Origin: Cinnamomum chago
Taxonomy: Eukaryota > Streptophyta > Magnoliopsida > Laurales > Lauraceae
Reading direction: 5' to 3'
NCBI GenBank assembly: GCA_038049695.1
Contig: CP142453.1
Coordinates: forward strand, 116,724,001 to 116,788,000
Length of the DNA: 64,000 nt
Shown: one piece after another, positions 32,381 through 44,192 of the stretch
Layout of the letters: every line of letters starts with the position of its first letter
How positions within the stretch are numbered: position 1 is the stretch's first letter
The notes under the pieces: model-generated
Seen by the model: only the letters and a program-made list of their open reading frames with translations
Database searches by the model: none
Told to the model about the DNA's origin: nothing
Program-made: the position numbers and the translations under genes

Positions 32381-33820
32381 TCCAATCTTCTATTCCACCG
32401 AGTCATTTTCTAAAAAATATTACAATTCAAAAGACCTAGAGTTTTGTCCAACCCGTGAATTTTGCCAATACTAAAATACCTAACATGCACTTTAGATCCA
32501 GAAATCTACTAGTAATGTCGGTCTTTTTTAAGCATGTAGAATGTGGTTTTAGATTGCATGTATCTTTTCAGCATTATATTTTATTTGAGTGAAATTGGTG
32601 GCATGCTCTTCTGCTATATATTGTGTTCGGGCTCTTATAAGTGTTTTTTTTTTCTTTTAATGTGTTGCTCATTTTCTTTCTATGTTCTTTCTCCTTTTTG
32701 TTACCTAAGTTAAGGCGGCATGCTCTTGATGCCTTTTGAATCATAGTCAACAAAAAGCGTGGATCTGTGTGAATCAATCATGACTACTTCGTAAGTTATG
32801 TTTGTTACTTTTTCTAATTATTTATTTTTTGAGTGTTTTTTTTTTCTCTTTTTGGATCTAGGACTTTTCTTTTTGGACTGAAAGATTTGAGTTGTGCAGA
32901 TGTTTGTGGTTTTTTTTTTTTTTTTTGGCTAATTGGTAAATTTGTATTCAAATGAGAAAAGAAGGGAAGAGCCCCAAGACAAGGAGGAAAAAGAATACAA
33001 CAAAAGAAAAAAAAATAAAAACACCACAGAAACCAAAAGCAGGGGAGAAGATGTTTTGGGTTTTTTGATGTATGTAGTTTCAAGATAAAGGGGTTTGAAT
33101 TATTAGGAGTTTCTATTTCTTCTTTATATATATATAGGTTTCCAAATGTGGGCCCCATTGATAAATGAGTTCCAATTGAAGTGGGCCAATGCACATTGGT
33201 TTCTTTTGCAAGCTTGCCACCTCAATGTCCCTGGCATAATCTTTTTTTTTATTCAATAGATCTTTTGGGGATAGATCGTAAGAAACTATATTCAATAATT
33301 AATATCCGAGAAAATTGGATCTTCAGAGCTAATATTTTATCATTGAGTCGGATTACCTCCAATAGCGAAGGTTGTAGATTTTTTTGTCATTCCTTGATTA
33401 TTAGAGGGAATCGTACTATGGACCTTGTCCACTATACTACTACTATTATTATTATATAATTATCATCATCATCTATTTTGAACTTATTTTATTTTCAACG
33501 GGCCAATGTCGCTTGTGGTTTTGGTTAAGATAGCAGGTAACTCTAATACAATCAAAGTCAAGTAAAGCCTCAATTTTCTAGAACAGAAGTCCCATCAAAT
33601 GCACTTTATTCAAAAATTTTCCCATCTTTTTCATACAAAAAGTAAAAAAACAGCTACTTTTATCCACTAAAATACAAAAAAAACTTCACTTTTTCATACA
33701 AAAAGTAAAAAAGATTCCATAACAAACAACTAAAAATAACCTCCTTATATGTTATTCCTTCTTCAAAATCAATTTTACTTGGTTTGACTATATTAGTAGA
33801 GTTACCAAACTGGCCCTTAA
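32381..33820. other. Intergenic with a probable antisense LINE tail
   Basis: At about 32911-33020 the minus strand reads as a LINE 3' end: a coding-like PCLGALPFFSHLNTNLPIS segment and then a poly-A (poly-T at 32911-32927 on the plus strand). A trinucleotide-rich patch (ATT/ATC) lies at about 33434-33475. Otherwise nothing was recognised. Confidence 0.4.
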
Positions 33821-33986
33821 GGGGTAGCTCAGTTGGCCTAGTACCACGGTTTGCAACCGGAGATTGTAGGTTCGAAACTGCACTACCACACTAGTGTTAC
33901 ATAGGAATTTATCCGGCTTCTCTCTAGGTCCAGAGGGATTAGGCCAGCCCAAAGGATTGGAAACCCTTCGATAGCAAAAAAAAAAA
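33821..33986 (+). mobile_element. tRNA-derived SINE, copy 1
   Basis: Starts GGGGTAGCTCAGTTGGCC (A-box like) with a B box GGTTCGAAACT at about 33869-33879, then a non-tRNA body with TTATCCGGCTTCTCTCT and GGGATTAGGCCAGCCCAAAG, ending GATAGC and an A-run. It matches copies at 38483 and 63021. The cloverleaf is degenerate, so it is not a functional tRNA. Confidence 0.85.
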
Positions 33987-35523
33987 TCATAATAAAATAA
34001 ATAAACTAAAATAAAAAAGATAGCAGGTAGATGTTGGAGGAAAAAAAAAAAAGTAGGGCCATGTAGATGAGTTGATAAACAATTATGAGACCAAATCAAG
34101 ATAGGTGGGCATTTTAAATTAATAGAGAGGCCTCTCTCAACTGGGCTCTGTAGGCTACGTAACCAAAAGTCTATGGGGAATCGAGCGAGGAATTTTTTTT
34201 TTCTTAGGTGTACGTGTATTTATTATGAGAACATCAAGTGAAAAGAGAATGATATAAGAGAGTTAGTGCCTTTGTTTCAAAGCAAGATTAGTGTCCTTGA
34301 AATGCATCCCCATGCAGAATACTGGAAAATCTATGGTCAAAACCTATGGAAAGTAAAAAAGCACACCATATTATGGGAGGCCCACATCGTGGGCGGGACT
34401 CATTAACATGATCCATTGATGATTGACCACCATTTTATTTAAAGGGTTCTTCAACCACAATGTCACCCACAATCTGAACCGTCTGATTGAGTGATGGAGA
34501 ATTGGAGATACAGATCGATCAGAAATGGGACAGAGTGGGCTTACAATCAAAATCGCAATGATGGATTCCTTAATGGCATACATCTTCACCCGTCGTTCAG
34601 CTGGATAAGAAACATGTGATGTGGTGTGCATGGATTGAAGAGTTCAGATCACTTAAACAGCAAGCGAAAAAAAAAATCCCAAAGGCAGGCATACATCTTA
34701 AATAAAAGCAGGTCGCAAGCCCCACCAGAAACATTGTACGATTTTTTAGACGTGGCCTGAAAATGAAAACCGGGTTGGCGATCTTTTTGGTGGGGGATTA
34801 TTAAAGTCAAAACCTGCTAAATTTCTTGGCCTCTGGCATTTTACTTTTAAACTAAGGTGGAGGGAAGTGAAATAAAAAATAGAAAATAAAATATAAGTGA
34901 GTTTTGATGATATTTTATTTTTAGTTGTTAGGGATGAAATATTATTGACTTTTTGTATGTAAAAATATGGTTTTTTTTTATCTTTTAGTAAACAAAAATA
35001 ATTGTTTTTTAACATTTTTTTTAAGAAAATGAAAGGAGTTTTGAAGTAAAGTACTTTTGATTTGATATTTAATTTTACTTGGCTTAACTTTACTTGACAA
35101 ATAAAATTATCAAATAGGGCCCCGCACAGTGATTCTATTGAAACATGGAATAGGATGACCAAACAGAAACCCTGTTTAGACCAACGAGGGGTGCCACATG
35201 CGAATAAAAAAAAAATTTATATAGAGGAGATGAGATGTCTTTGATATGACATATCTCCCATACGTGGCACCTGAGTGGTCCAAACAGGGGATCCGTCTGC
35301 CCTGTGCCCAGCAGTTTCGAACCCCAACAATCTCAACTCATGCAAAGAGAGTTCTCCTTATAACCAAGCCCATCTTTGTTTTGTTCTCACACGGGAATCC
35401 CGTAGGCTGAAAAATTGAAAGGCTTCACGGAATCACGAAATCCTCGCAGCTACAAAAAACACGAAACGGACCTGCACAGCTAAAAACACTTCTCCATTTC
35501 AGTTCGATTGAGAGCTAGAGAAG
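33987..35523. other. Intergenic and upstream region of the reductase gene
   Basis: AT-rich, no coding domain. CCTTATAACC at about 35357-35366 is a weak TATA candidate for the gene starting at 35524. Confidence 0.4.
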
Positions 35524-37699
35524 ATGGGGATTGAGAAAGGAAAGGTATGTGTGACTGGTGGTGCCGGCTACTTTGCTTCATGGCTCATCAAGAGGCTTCT
35601 TCAAGATGGCTATTCGGTCTCCACCACCGTTCGATCAGACCCAAGTACCCACCCACCCACCCTCTTCTCTAATCTCATTCCATTGAATTATATATACATC
35701 TTTGATGCAATCCAATCATCTTTTCTTTTCCTCATTTTTTCTCCTCTGTTTGTACTTGCAGCATTCAAGGAAGACACCACCCACCTCAAGGCCCTTCCAG
35801 GCGCATCCAAGAGGCTCGAAATCTTCGATGCGGATCTTCGCAAACCCCACAGCTTCAACGCTGCCATCCATGGATGCGTTGGGGTCTTCCACACAGCTCA
35901 CGCCATCGTCTTCGACGCCCAAGATTCAGAGAACATGGTGATCAAGCCTGCCTTGGAAGGAACGGTCGGGATTCTTCAGGCATGCCTCAATTCGAAGACC
36001 GTGAAGCGAGTCGTCTACACGTCTTCGGCTAGTGCGGTTGCTTTCCATGGAAAGAAGGATCTGAAGGAGATGGACGAGATCGTTTGGACGGACGTGGAAT
36101 TCTGCCGAGAGCAAGACATCCCCATCTCTTCCTACTTCATTTCAAAGACTCTCACCGAGAGAGCGGTTCTTGAGTTTGCAGAAGAATATGGGATGGATGT
36201 TGTTACTGTGTTGCCTTCTTCTGTGGTTGGGCCTTTCCTTGTGCCTCATCTCCCTTCCTCTTTCTCCACCAGCATGGCTTTGATCCTCGGTACGTACCAT
36301 GACTTGGGTCGGTTCGCACCCCAACCTACTTGACCGGACTCGACTAAAGTGAAATTTTGGGTTGGGCATGTTTGAGGTTGGGTCTGAATTGAACCTGAAT
36401 TTTGAAACCCACATAAAATTCAAATCAGATAACTCAAACTCAAATTTAGCAAAGTATATCAATTTTGGGTATGTGTTCTGATATAAAGCGCATTCACCTC
36501 TTCAATAGACTCGGTCTGATCCAAAGTTATTGAGTCAATCCCTCCAGTTATAGTTTGATTATATTTCAATGACTCCAAAGTATTTGGAGTGGGCTTTTGG
36601 TTCAGTTCCGATTTAAATTGACCGTTTTCTCCAAAATTTGTTTAATCTGTCTATTCGAAACTTCTGCTCGGCCATTGGTCTATGGGTGGTAGGGCGCAAC
36701 AACCTTATGAGTAACAAAGTACTTTCTCATCAAATGGTCAAATGTGCTATTATAGAAATGGGTTGTGTGACCGCTTTCTATAGAAAATGTGTGGAAATCT
36801 GGACTTCTTTTTTTTTCGCACTAAAAGCCTCCTGCATCTTGTGGGAAAAACTTTAAAAAAATGTGTATAATTTTCAAAGATTCCACAAAAAAGTCTTTTG
36901 GGTTTTTTAGAAGGAAAAAAAGGTTTGCAAAACCCATTTCACTTGGATATATATACACAAACGCACATGTTTGTACTAATATAAAATATTATTTGAGATT
37001 TGTACATTTTATACCTTTTAAAAACCAAATCAAACCTAAAAATTTAGGTTACCCGATACGGAATATACAATATCAAATAATATTTGGGTATCATTTGGGT
37101 TGGGTTGACCCACATGCAATTTAGGTCGAGCTTGGGTACCCGTCCCAACTTAACCAAGTTGCACGAATGGTACCGAGTGCTCCTCTTCCCTTGTGATTTA
37201 ACCACCTGCTGACTAGTGGTCTTGAAGGGACGGTTGAGATGAAAATTAGAATATGTGACAGGGGATCGCGAGCATTGCAAGGTGTTGAGGCAGATGCAGT
37301 TTGTGCACATTGATGACTTGGCTTCTGCGCACATATTCTTGATGGAGTGCCCACAAGCCACTGGAAGATACATTTGTTCTTCAGATGATACTACCATTCA
37401 TACCTTCTCTAAGTTCCTCAGCAACAGATTTCCAGAATTCCCAATACCAACAGAGTAAGTTTGCCAAAACTGCCTTATATTTTTATCCATTTTTGTATTG
37501 TATTGCTTAATTGGAAGTGGGTGATTATGATGGTTTGGTCTTTTGTTTTGATAGTATATTGGATGAGATGGAAGAAGAAGAAGAACCCCTTCACTTGTCT
37601 TCCCAGAAGCTCCTGAATCTGGGTTTCAAGTTCGAATTCGGCCTCGAGGAGATGTTCGATGATGCCATTAAGTGTTGCAAGCAAAAGGGTTTCCTCTAG
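35524..37699 (+). CDS. NADPH-dependent reductase, vestitone reductase/DFR-like (extended SDR)
   Basis: Four exons, 35524-35644, 35762-36289, 37262-37454 and 37555-37699, all with GT-AG introns and matching phases (987 nt, 328 residues, full length for the family). The N-terminal Rossmann motif is VTGGAGYFASWLI (residues about 10-22). The SDR triad is visible as Ser128/Ser129 (YTSSAS), Tyr165 and Lys169 (YFISK). HIDDLASAHIFLME is the usual segment after the substrate loop, and the protein ends DDAIKCCKQKGFL, typical of vestitone reductase and related phenylpropanoid enzymes. Such cytosolic enzymes reduce flavonoid, isoflavonoid or cinnamoyl-type carbonyls; the exact substrate is not predictable. 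Intron 2 is long (972 bp). A Glu run (EMEEEEE) lies at the start of exon 4. Cinnamoyl-CoA reductase-like or anthocyanidin reductase-like activity is an alternative. Confidence 0.93.
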
Positions 37700-37740
37700 T
37701 CCTTGAAGACATGTTTGTGAGCCATGGTCGGTGTGTGCCC

Positions 37741-37742
<2 letters not shown>

Positions 37743-37789
<47 letters not shown>
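37743..37789. repeat. (GA)n microsatellite downstream of the reductase gene
   Basis: 47 bases of GA starting 43 bases after the stop codon, probably within the 3' UTR. Confidence 0.9.
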
Positions 37790-37791
<2 letters not shown>

Positions 37792-38466
37792 GGGCAGTGA
37801 TGCATGCGTTTCTTTTCTCATTTCAGTGTGTATTTTGCAAAAGATTATTTGGGGGATCATGTGTTTCTTGTTTCAGTGTAATCCACAAAAAATGAGAAAT
37901 GAGGATGGAAGATTGTTAATTAGAAAAGACTGAAGAGCCGTATGTATTAAAAACATGATCTAACCACTTAATAAATGGCCAAACAATCAACTTTGCGGGA
38001 ACAATAAACAATGGGCACTCTTTTTTTTCTTTTTTTCTTTTTTTTTTTTCTTGTTTGGATAGCAAAACTTTTGAATTTTAAACAGTTTAAGATAATAAAT
38101 TATGAAAAATGTCATGTTCCAACTTATAGGGGAACCCAAAACCTTTTTTTTTTTTTTTAACAGCTGGTATCAGATCCTCGACCAGAATATGTTAGGGCAT
38201 TAGGTTCTAATTTCATGCTGAAAACTGGTCCTATTATCTTTTCAATGAGTGTGATTCCCAGTGGACCAGCCCAGTTGATCGTTCATTATTGGCATAAAGT
38301 GACGCCCTTCGTTCCCCTGAAGAGAACTAGATTTGTATCCATTCCAACCGATAGGAATATGTTCATTTGAAAGTGCGAATCTCTAGACACGATAGGGAAT
38401 CAAATTTTTGTCTCCCACACTATCAACTTTTATTATCCCTCCTACTCCTACTCCAAGGCACCTTTC
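37790..38466. other. 3' flank of the reductase gene
   Basis: T-rich stretches near 38015-38050 and 38143-38158, otherwise nothing recognised. Confidence 0.4.
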
Positions 38467-38482
38467 TAAATTCTAATACCAT

Positions 38483-38656
38483 ATAAGTGAGGGGTAGTTC
38501 AGTTGGTCTAAAACTACCGTTTACATCCGGAGGTTGTAGGTTCGAAATTACACTACCACACTAGAGCTACATGGGAGTTTACCCGGCTTCCTTTTAAGTC
38601 GGGAGGGATTAGAAAAAGTTGGGAACCCTCCAATAGCAAAAAGAAAAATAAAAAAT
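38483..38656 (+). mobile_element. tRNA-derived SINE, copy 2, with target duplication
   Basis: The body begins near GAGGGGTAGTTCAGTTGG, has a B box GGTTCGAAATT and the same TTACCCGGCTTCC and GGGATTAG blocks as copy 1, and ends CAATAGC plus A-rich tail. A 16-bp duplication TAAATTCTAATACCAT flanks it (38467-38482 and 38657-38672), as expected for LINE-mediated insertion. Confidence 0.92.
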
Positions 38657-38664
38657 TAAATTCT

Positions 38665-38760
38665 AATACCATGTGGCCAAAGGAAGACTAGTTCTCAAAC
38701 CCTTGATAGACTAATACCATGTGGACAAAGGAAGGCCAGTTCCCAAACCCTAGATAGAGA
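38665..38760. repeat. Tandem duplication, period 48 bp
   Basis: AATACCATGTGGCCAAAGGA at 38665 recurs as AATACCATGTGGACAAAGGA at 38713, with similar following text. The first unit starts inside the SINE target duplication. Confidence 0.85.
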
Positions 38761-41700
38761 TGCACACTGTAGTTGATTGATCATGTGCGAAAATGCTTGT
38801 TTCAATAGAGTTAATTAACCATTTTACATGTGACCAAGTGAAACTATATATAGATGTTTATTTGTATCTCTCTCTTTATTTTAACCTTGATTTACTCTCC
38901 CAATTGCCACACTCTTGTTATAAATTATAGAAGGGCCCCATCGACCTTTAGGTTTACTAATAAAATAACCTTCGTTGGTAGGTTGCAGTAGTAATAGTAT
39001 GCCCCATCAATGGTGTGGTTCCAGCTTTGATGATTTCTTTGGTCCAAAAACTCTACTTGATCAAGTTGATCATCGTGATTATTCAATAGTGCGCACTGCG
39101 CAGGAAGATTGTAGTTTTTGGCCCAAAAAAGATCTATTTGATTTAATCAACACCAACTAATTTATCCAATGGCTCATACTTCATTTCTATGACTCAGGGC
39201 CTGCCCTTTGAGCAAAAATAGGGTCAAGCATGGTCGTCTTAACTATTGGGCCAAAGTTAGTTCCAGACCAGTCAAGGGTCTAAAAACACTGCCCAAATTA
39301 TGTGCAACTTGGGCATGGGCTGGCCATGCAATAAGCATCATTGTTAAAATTTAGACAAACCAACAATGTTTGGAGCGGTCGCCAACACTGCATGTCCTGA
39401 TTGTTTTTTGGTATTTTAGTAACCCTAGCTGGGGGGGCGGGGGGCGGGGCGGGTCGGGGGGGCTTGGACTCGGGTCATCCAAGGGCTGGGCCAAGAGGAG
39501 CCTGGGCATGCCAAAACCCTTAAAGGGTGTGATTAGTGTGATTACATAGGCCCATACCCTTGTCTCACGGGTGAGGGTGGGACCCAGGACCTGAAAACAA
39601 GAAAACCAAGGCGATATCTCTACAAAATAAAATGAAGAGATAATAATTTAACTATCAAACAAAAGGAATATTCAATATAAAATCAAGCAAGGGGAAGAGA
39701 TGTGACAATGGTAGTGCTACTTGGAGGAGATAGTTGCTGCCTGTAGTAAAATTCTAGAAATTTATATGATGTGTCAAACATTATATTTGTCACAACATTA
39801 ATGACAATATTATTTTACATGATGATGAAACATGAGAATATCCAATTATGTAATTAATATTATGGTTTTCTATGCTAATCCAAACACGAAAAATATTAAA
39901 AGCAATTTTAGAGAGTGATTCTTGATCCTCGGAATCCATATATAACTTGAGGATTTTAGGAAGGACACAGTACTTGTTGAAATCCAAATTTCTTAAGGGC
40001 ATATTTGTGTACAAGCCTTTTGGTGGAATGCGGAAACTGTCACATCAACAAAATCAATGGTAATTGAATGCCATTGAAAAGGTCTTCCGTAGAAGCTGAA
40101 AATCTATGTTGGTGCGAAATATTTTTCTTTGGGGAAATGATAATTCTCATGTTTGGTGTGGCGATTTTCCACTGGGAAGAATTTTACCAATCCAAGAACA
40201 AGTTTTTTCTCAACAGTACTCTTGCTCTTTGCCACAACCTATCATAGGTGAACATAAACAAAATTGCATGAATGCATTGAGGACAAAAAAAAAAAAAAAG
40301 AATTACAAAGAATTAATAGCTACAAGTGACCAGCTCCATGAAGATGAAGAGAGCATTCAAGAAGCACTTTTTGTATAAATTGAATCCGAAATAAATTGTT
40401 GGTTAGATTAGTATAATTGTTAAAAGGATTCCCAAAACAATTTTTTTAATATGTAGGTGATGCTATTAAATGGTATAATTAGAACTAAAAAAGATTTTCA
40501 ATATAAATATAACTCAAGGTACATGGGCTCTTAAAACTTATATATATTTTTAATATGTGAATGTAATTGTCCTGGATCCAAATCCTCATTTCAGAACATA
40601 CCGAAATCCAGTTTTAGATTTGGATGTTATGGATACAAGCAGATGCCAGCCTGACCAATCAAATTTAAAATATTTAAGGGTTCATATGCCTAAATTCTTA
40701 AGGATTCATAGTAAAAAGGGATTTTATTGATGAGGAATGTAGGATCCAAGTGGATTATAATGAGACCGCTGTACCAGATTTAGATAATCGTGCACAAATC
40801 TTCACATTTAATCCTTCACTGTGTTAAAAGTCCTTTGGAATTCATTATGATCAAACATGGGGCCTCCTGAGAATTGACTAGGGATAGACTTCAAGTGCAG
40901 CATTGGAAAATAAACAATAATAAATTCAAGCCCAACAAAAAGATGAACAAGCTCGGCTGGCTCTCGTGTTCTTCTATTGACTATGATCAGTCATTGGATT
41001 AAATTTTTGGAGACAAATCATTTAAATTTATGTTTGTATGTGGTTTTAGTCAAACTTCTTAGACTAATTGAACTGAATTAAACATTATAGTTCTATTCGA
41101 TCAAACATTTGCTTCTGGATGGTCATGTCCATGTGTTACTCATGTTAGCATTGTGTTGCGAATTCCAAATTGTCCCAAGAAAAGAATGTGGGATAAATCA
41201 TGTAACAGAAACAGGTAAAATCACAAAGGATAGGATAGGATTAGCTAGTAGGACCATAAAAGGAGTTTAGTAGAAAGAAAATCAATGAGTGTCATAAATC
41301 AAACTTCTGTGCAGAGAAATACTTAATCAAACAATTGCCTTTAGACTTTAGATAATGGTTTTTACATAAACACATTGCTGAAGATGGGCTTTCTCCAAAC
41401 TTGTCAATGATGAAACAATTTATTGTCCACAAGCTTTTCCATGTCCAAAGTGCTATATATTAACATTGAAAGCGAACTTTCTGCCAAAAAAAAAAAACAT
41501 TGACAGCGCACTTTAAGGTATACATTTCTTTTATTCATGAATCAACATCAAACTAGTCCACTTCAACTTGATAACATCCGCTTTAGATGCCTAGAGAAAT
41601 GAAGAAAAGTGAAAAGTTGGATTTACATGACAAATTAAGGTCTCCATTAATAAAATAAAAGCAGATGGCTACATTAACTTCACGCATTAATTTTTCACAT

Positions 41701-42102
41701 ATACTTCTTGGATCATAGGAGCTTAGAGAAGAGGACCTTGCTGTAATTGTAAAGTTCAAAGCTAGTTGAGCTAATAGTGTTAGGGCTAAACATCTGTCCC
41801 CACCTTATTTTCTGCTGAATTTATTTTCAGATGAAAACAAACAATCTCCTTCCAGAACCAATGATTCTCCCATAGTTAAGCCATCTCTTCAATCGGAATT
41901 TGCAGCTTTCGTTTCAGGCAGGAGAAGTACGAAAAATGACATGATGAAAATCATGCAAGCAGAAGGGTTTGGATCGAGCACAAAACATGAAAAACCTGAG
42001 ATTGTCTACTAGAGATCAATCTTTGTAAGTAGGGTGGGTTTCCGAACCATTAAAGTATCTCATTTAAACAGCAATTTGAACATCTCTTTGGCAAGAGTTT
42101 TA
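38761..42102. other. Intergenic, no gene recognised
   Basis: Contains a G-rich stretch at about 39430-39465 (runs of G that could form a quadruplex) and an A-run near 40286-40300. Open frames at 38975-39160, 39790-40014 and 40106-40378 have no recognisable domain. Confidence 0.45.
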
Positions 42103-42335
42103 CCCCTCCAGTGTGGCGACATGGGGGGCGCAAAGAGGAAAGAGAGGGATGGGCTTCTCTCGCTTTTGGCATAGCAAGCCTCCCCGTGGGGGGCCCGCAA
42201 GGGCGATTAGCTCAGTCGTAGAGCGCGCCTCTAATAATTGCATCATTGTGCCTGGGCCGTGAGGGCTCTCAGCCACATGGATAACTCAATGTGTTCATCA
42301 GCGCCTTACCTGGGGATGTAGATCATCCATCGTTA
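42103..42335 (+). other. Nuclear plastid DNA insert (rrn16-trnI spacer and trnI-GAU 5' part)
   Basis: Reads as the plastid inverted-repeat sequence before and inside trnI-GAU: GTGTGGCGACATGGGGGGCG, GGAAAGAGAGGGATGGG, CTTTTGGCATAGC, the trnI 5' exon, and the intron start GTGCCTGGGC, GTGAGGGCTCTCAGCCACAT. Many differences from the plastid form as I know it are C-to-T or G-to-A, often at CpG, so it is an old insert. Ends are approximate. Confidence 0.85.
42201..42237 (+). pseudogene. trnI-GAU: Truncated, mutated plastid trnI-GAU 5' exon
   Basis: 37 bases matching the 5' half of plastid tRNA-Ile, followed by its group II intron start. The 3' exon is absent and the GAU anticodon position reads AAT. 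Not a functional tRNA. Confidence 0.8.
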
Positions 42336-43492
42336 CCACTTTGTGGAACATTGTTAGGTATGAATATCCCAGATACCTGTGACTCTCACTTAATTGGTGA
42401 AATAGTAAATATTACTTTCTTTTATTTTCTTGTACATCCAAATAGGACCTTAATATTATTCCCATATTTGATCCTAAGAATAGCTTTTGACAATGGGTTG
42501 GATGTATAGGTCGAAACAGTCTCGAATCTATTTGTGACCAACACAGCAACACTTATCCAAGTCAAGTTTGATCCACCTACTGAAAATTATTTCCCCAATG
42601 ATATCGCAGTATTAATGCAAACCATTTACTACCTCCAGATTTCCTTTCCATTAACATCAGTGTAAGTGCCTAAAAATTTACGGGCTTGATTATATGGATA
42701 TAAAACTTCTTATGAATGATCAAATGACTGAGACTTAAAAGGGAACAAAAGTCAAAGAACTTGGCTGCAGTCAGCCAAAGGCACTCCGATGCTTTAGTTA
42801 GTTCAGCAACTAGACAAATGATGAGTGAGTGAAAAAGAAGGGGGAGTTTTAGAGTATGGGTATAAGATGTTGCATGTAAGTGTTATGTTATTCGTACCTT
42901 CTCTGGATTTGCTCATTGTATATCTAGGCTAAGAGTTGACTTTTGGGGGTAGGGTCCCATTAGACTTTAGCCTGACGTCTTGGGAATAGAATCTCATTGG
43001 ACTTTATCCTGGTTGACCTTAGAGGCAGAGTCTCATCAAACCTTACCTTGATGTAGACGTAGCCGCCGGATAATGATAACTTCATATCTCGATCCGGTGC
43101 ATGTCACCATCAATCAATACGTTCTGTAATGTAGTTGAGTTTTTTCTGTAGGAGTACAGTCGCAACTAACTAAGAGTTAGTGCCCATCTAGGTTAACCAA
43201 ACCGAACTGAAAATGATGCCGAGGTCAAGTGTGACCTCGGTATGGAAGCATTCTGGCACTATGTCCGAGATGGAAAAGGCTGAGATCAAGATATGCCTAG
43301 TTGGTACACTTATCAAGATAATCACAGAATTAGGAAAATGTCCCACACAATCAGCAATGAAAATCTATCCACAAGATACTATAGATTCTATATTTGTCCC
43401 AAAATGGCATAAACTTAAGCAAAATCTAAATCTCAAAACCACATCAGCTCACCCGATGTCTTTTCTCTGATTCTTTCCCCTTCCCCATCTCT
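42336..43492. other. Intergenic, no gene recognised
   Basis: Loosely repeated GGGTCCCATTAGACTTTAGCC / AATCTCATTGGACTTTATCC-like phrases at about 42951-43050. The open frame at 43213-43470 has no known domain and lies in the promoter region of the peptide gene. Confidence 0.4.
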
Positions 43493-43498
43493 TATAAA
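43493..43498 (+). promoter_or_regulatory. TATA box of the cysteine-rich peptide gene
   Basis: TATAAA within CTTATAAAAGGGG, 45 bases before the start codon, leaving a short leader of about 15 bases. Confidence 0.7.
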
Positions 43499-43537
43499 AG
43501 GGGGCATGCCATGTTCACTAGACCATCAATTCATAAA

Positions 43538-43975
43538 ATGGGAGTCAAGAAGGTTTCTGTTGTGGCATTTCTACTTGTTCTTTTGATCTCATCTTCATTA
43601 GCAGTAATGGGTAAGCACCTACCCCATCATACTTCTCTCATTATGATTGAAATTGCTGATTGTAAGTCCTTATAAACAATTTCAATTTTCAAATCGAAGT
43701 ATGACTCTCTCATCGTCAAGAAGCTAAAAAAAAACATTTTACTTGGTTGATTTACTTTGTCATGATATTACTATACATAAAGTTCTAACTGAAAGAAATT
43801 GCATCTGTGTGCAGCTGATGAAAAGCCTCAAGCGCATGGTTTTTTTACTCGCATTAGCTGTCATCCCGGTTGCACTTCGAACTGTCAAGACGAGTGCGTC
43901 CAAGCTGGATATTGTAAAAGCTATTGTGGTGGCATTATTCCCCGAGAAAATTGTTGTTGTGTTGATCCTTGTTGA
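43538..43975 (+). CDS. Small secreted cysteine-rich (defensin-like/LCR-type) peptide precursor
   Basis: Two exons, 43538-43610 and 43815-43975 (donor GG|GTAAGC, acceptor GTGTGCAG), give 77 residues. Exon 1 encodes a signal peptide (basic MGVKK, then a hydrophobic core of Val/Ala/Phe/Leu/Ile ending SSLAVM). Exon 2 encodes the mature part with ten cysteines in the pattern C-x3-C-x3-C-x3-C-x5-C-x3-C-x9-CCC-x3-C. An intron right after the signal sequence is typical of plant defensin-like and LCR genes. A TATA box 45 bases upstream and AATAAA at 44003-44008 fit a compact gene. Such peptides are exported and act in defence or reproductive signalling; the subfamily is not one I can name. The second exon's open frame in other phases is a shadow. 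Confidence 0.82.
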
Positions 43976-44002
43976 CGGCTAAATCTGTCTCAAAGTCTCA
44001 TT

Positions 44003-44008
44003 AATAAA
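44003..44008 (+). terminator. Polyadenylation signal of the peptide gene
   Basis: AATAAA 28 bases after the stop codon, the usual near-upstream element for plant 3' end formation. Confidence 0.55.
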
Positions 44009-44192
44009 ATTTCAGGGTGAATTAGCGAGAGATCTTGATTATTGTGCTATAAAGTCTCTAGTACACAGTATTAATGTTTAAAATCTAAAGTCCCTTGCGC
44101 ATGGGATTAATTCGGGCGGTGGTCCCTCAGCATGACACGTCATACTTTTTAATGACTGATTTACCATTTTCTTGACTCAAAATGCGAGCAGG

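Noticed and set aside
33821..33890. A functional tRNA gene at the start of the SINE
   Set aside because: A and B boxes are present but the stems do not pair as a cloverleaf, and the same head is followed by the same non-tRNA body in three places.
35688..36462. Minus-strand frames over the reductase gene
   Set aside because: Antisense shadows of exon 2 and intron sequence.
39430..39465. A G-quadruplex regulatory element
   Set aside because: The G-runs are real but no gene or promoter is near enough to give it a role.
42201..42237. A nuclear tRNA-Ile gene
   Set aside because: Only the 5' exon of the split plastid gene is present and the anticodon position is changed.
43743..43982. A 79-residue hydrophobic protein read in another frame over exon 2 of the peptide gene
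   Set aside because: The frame that joins the signal peptide exon in phase and gives the cysteine pattern is far better supported.
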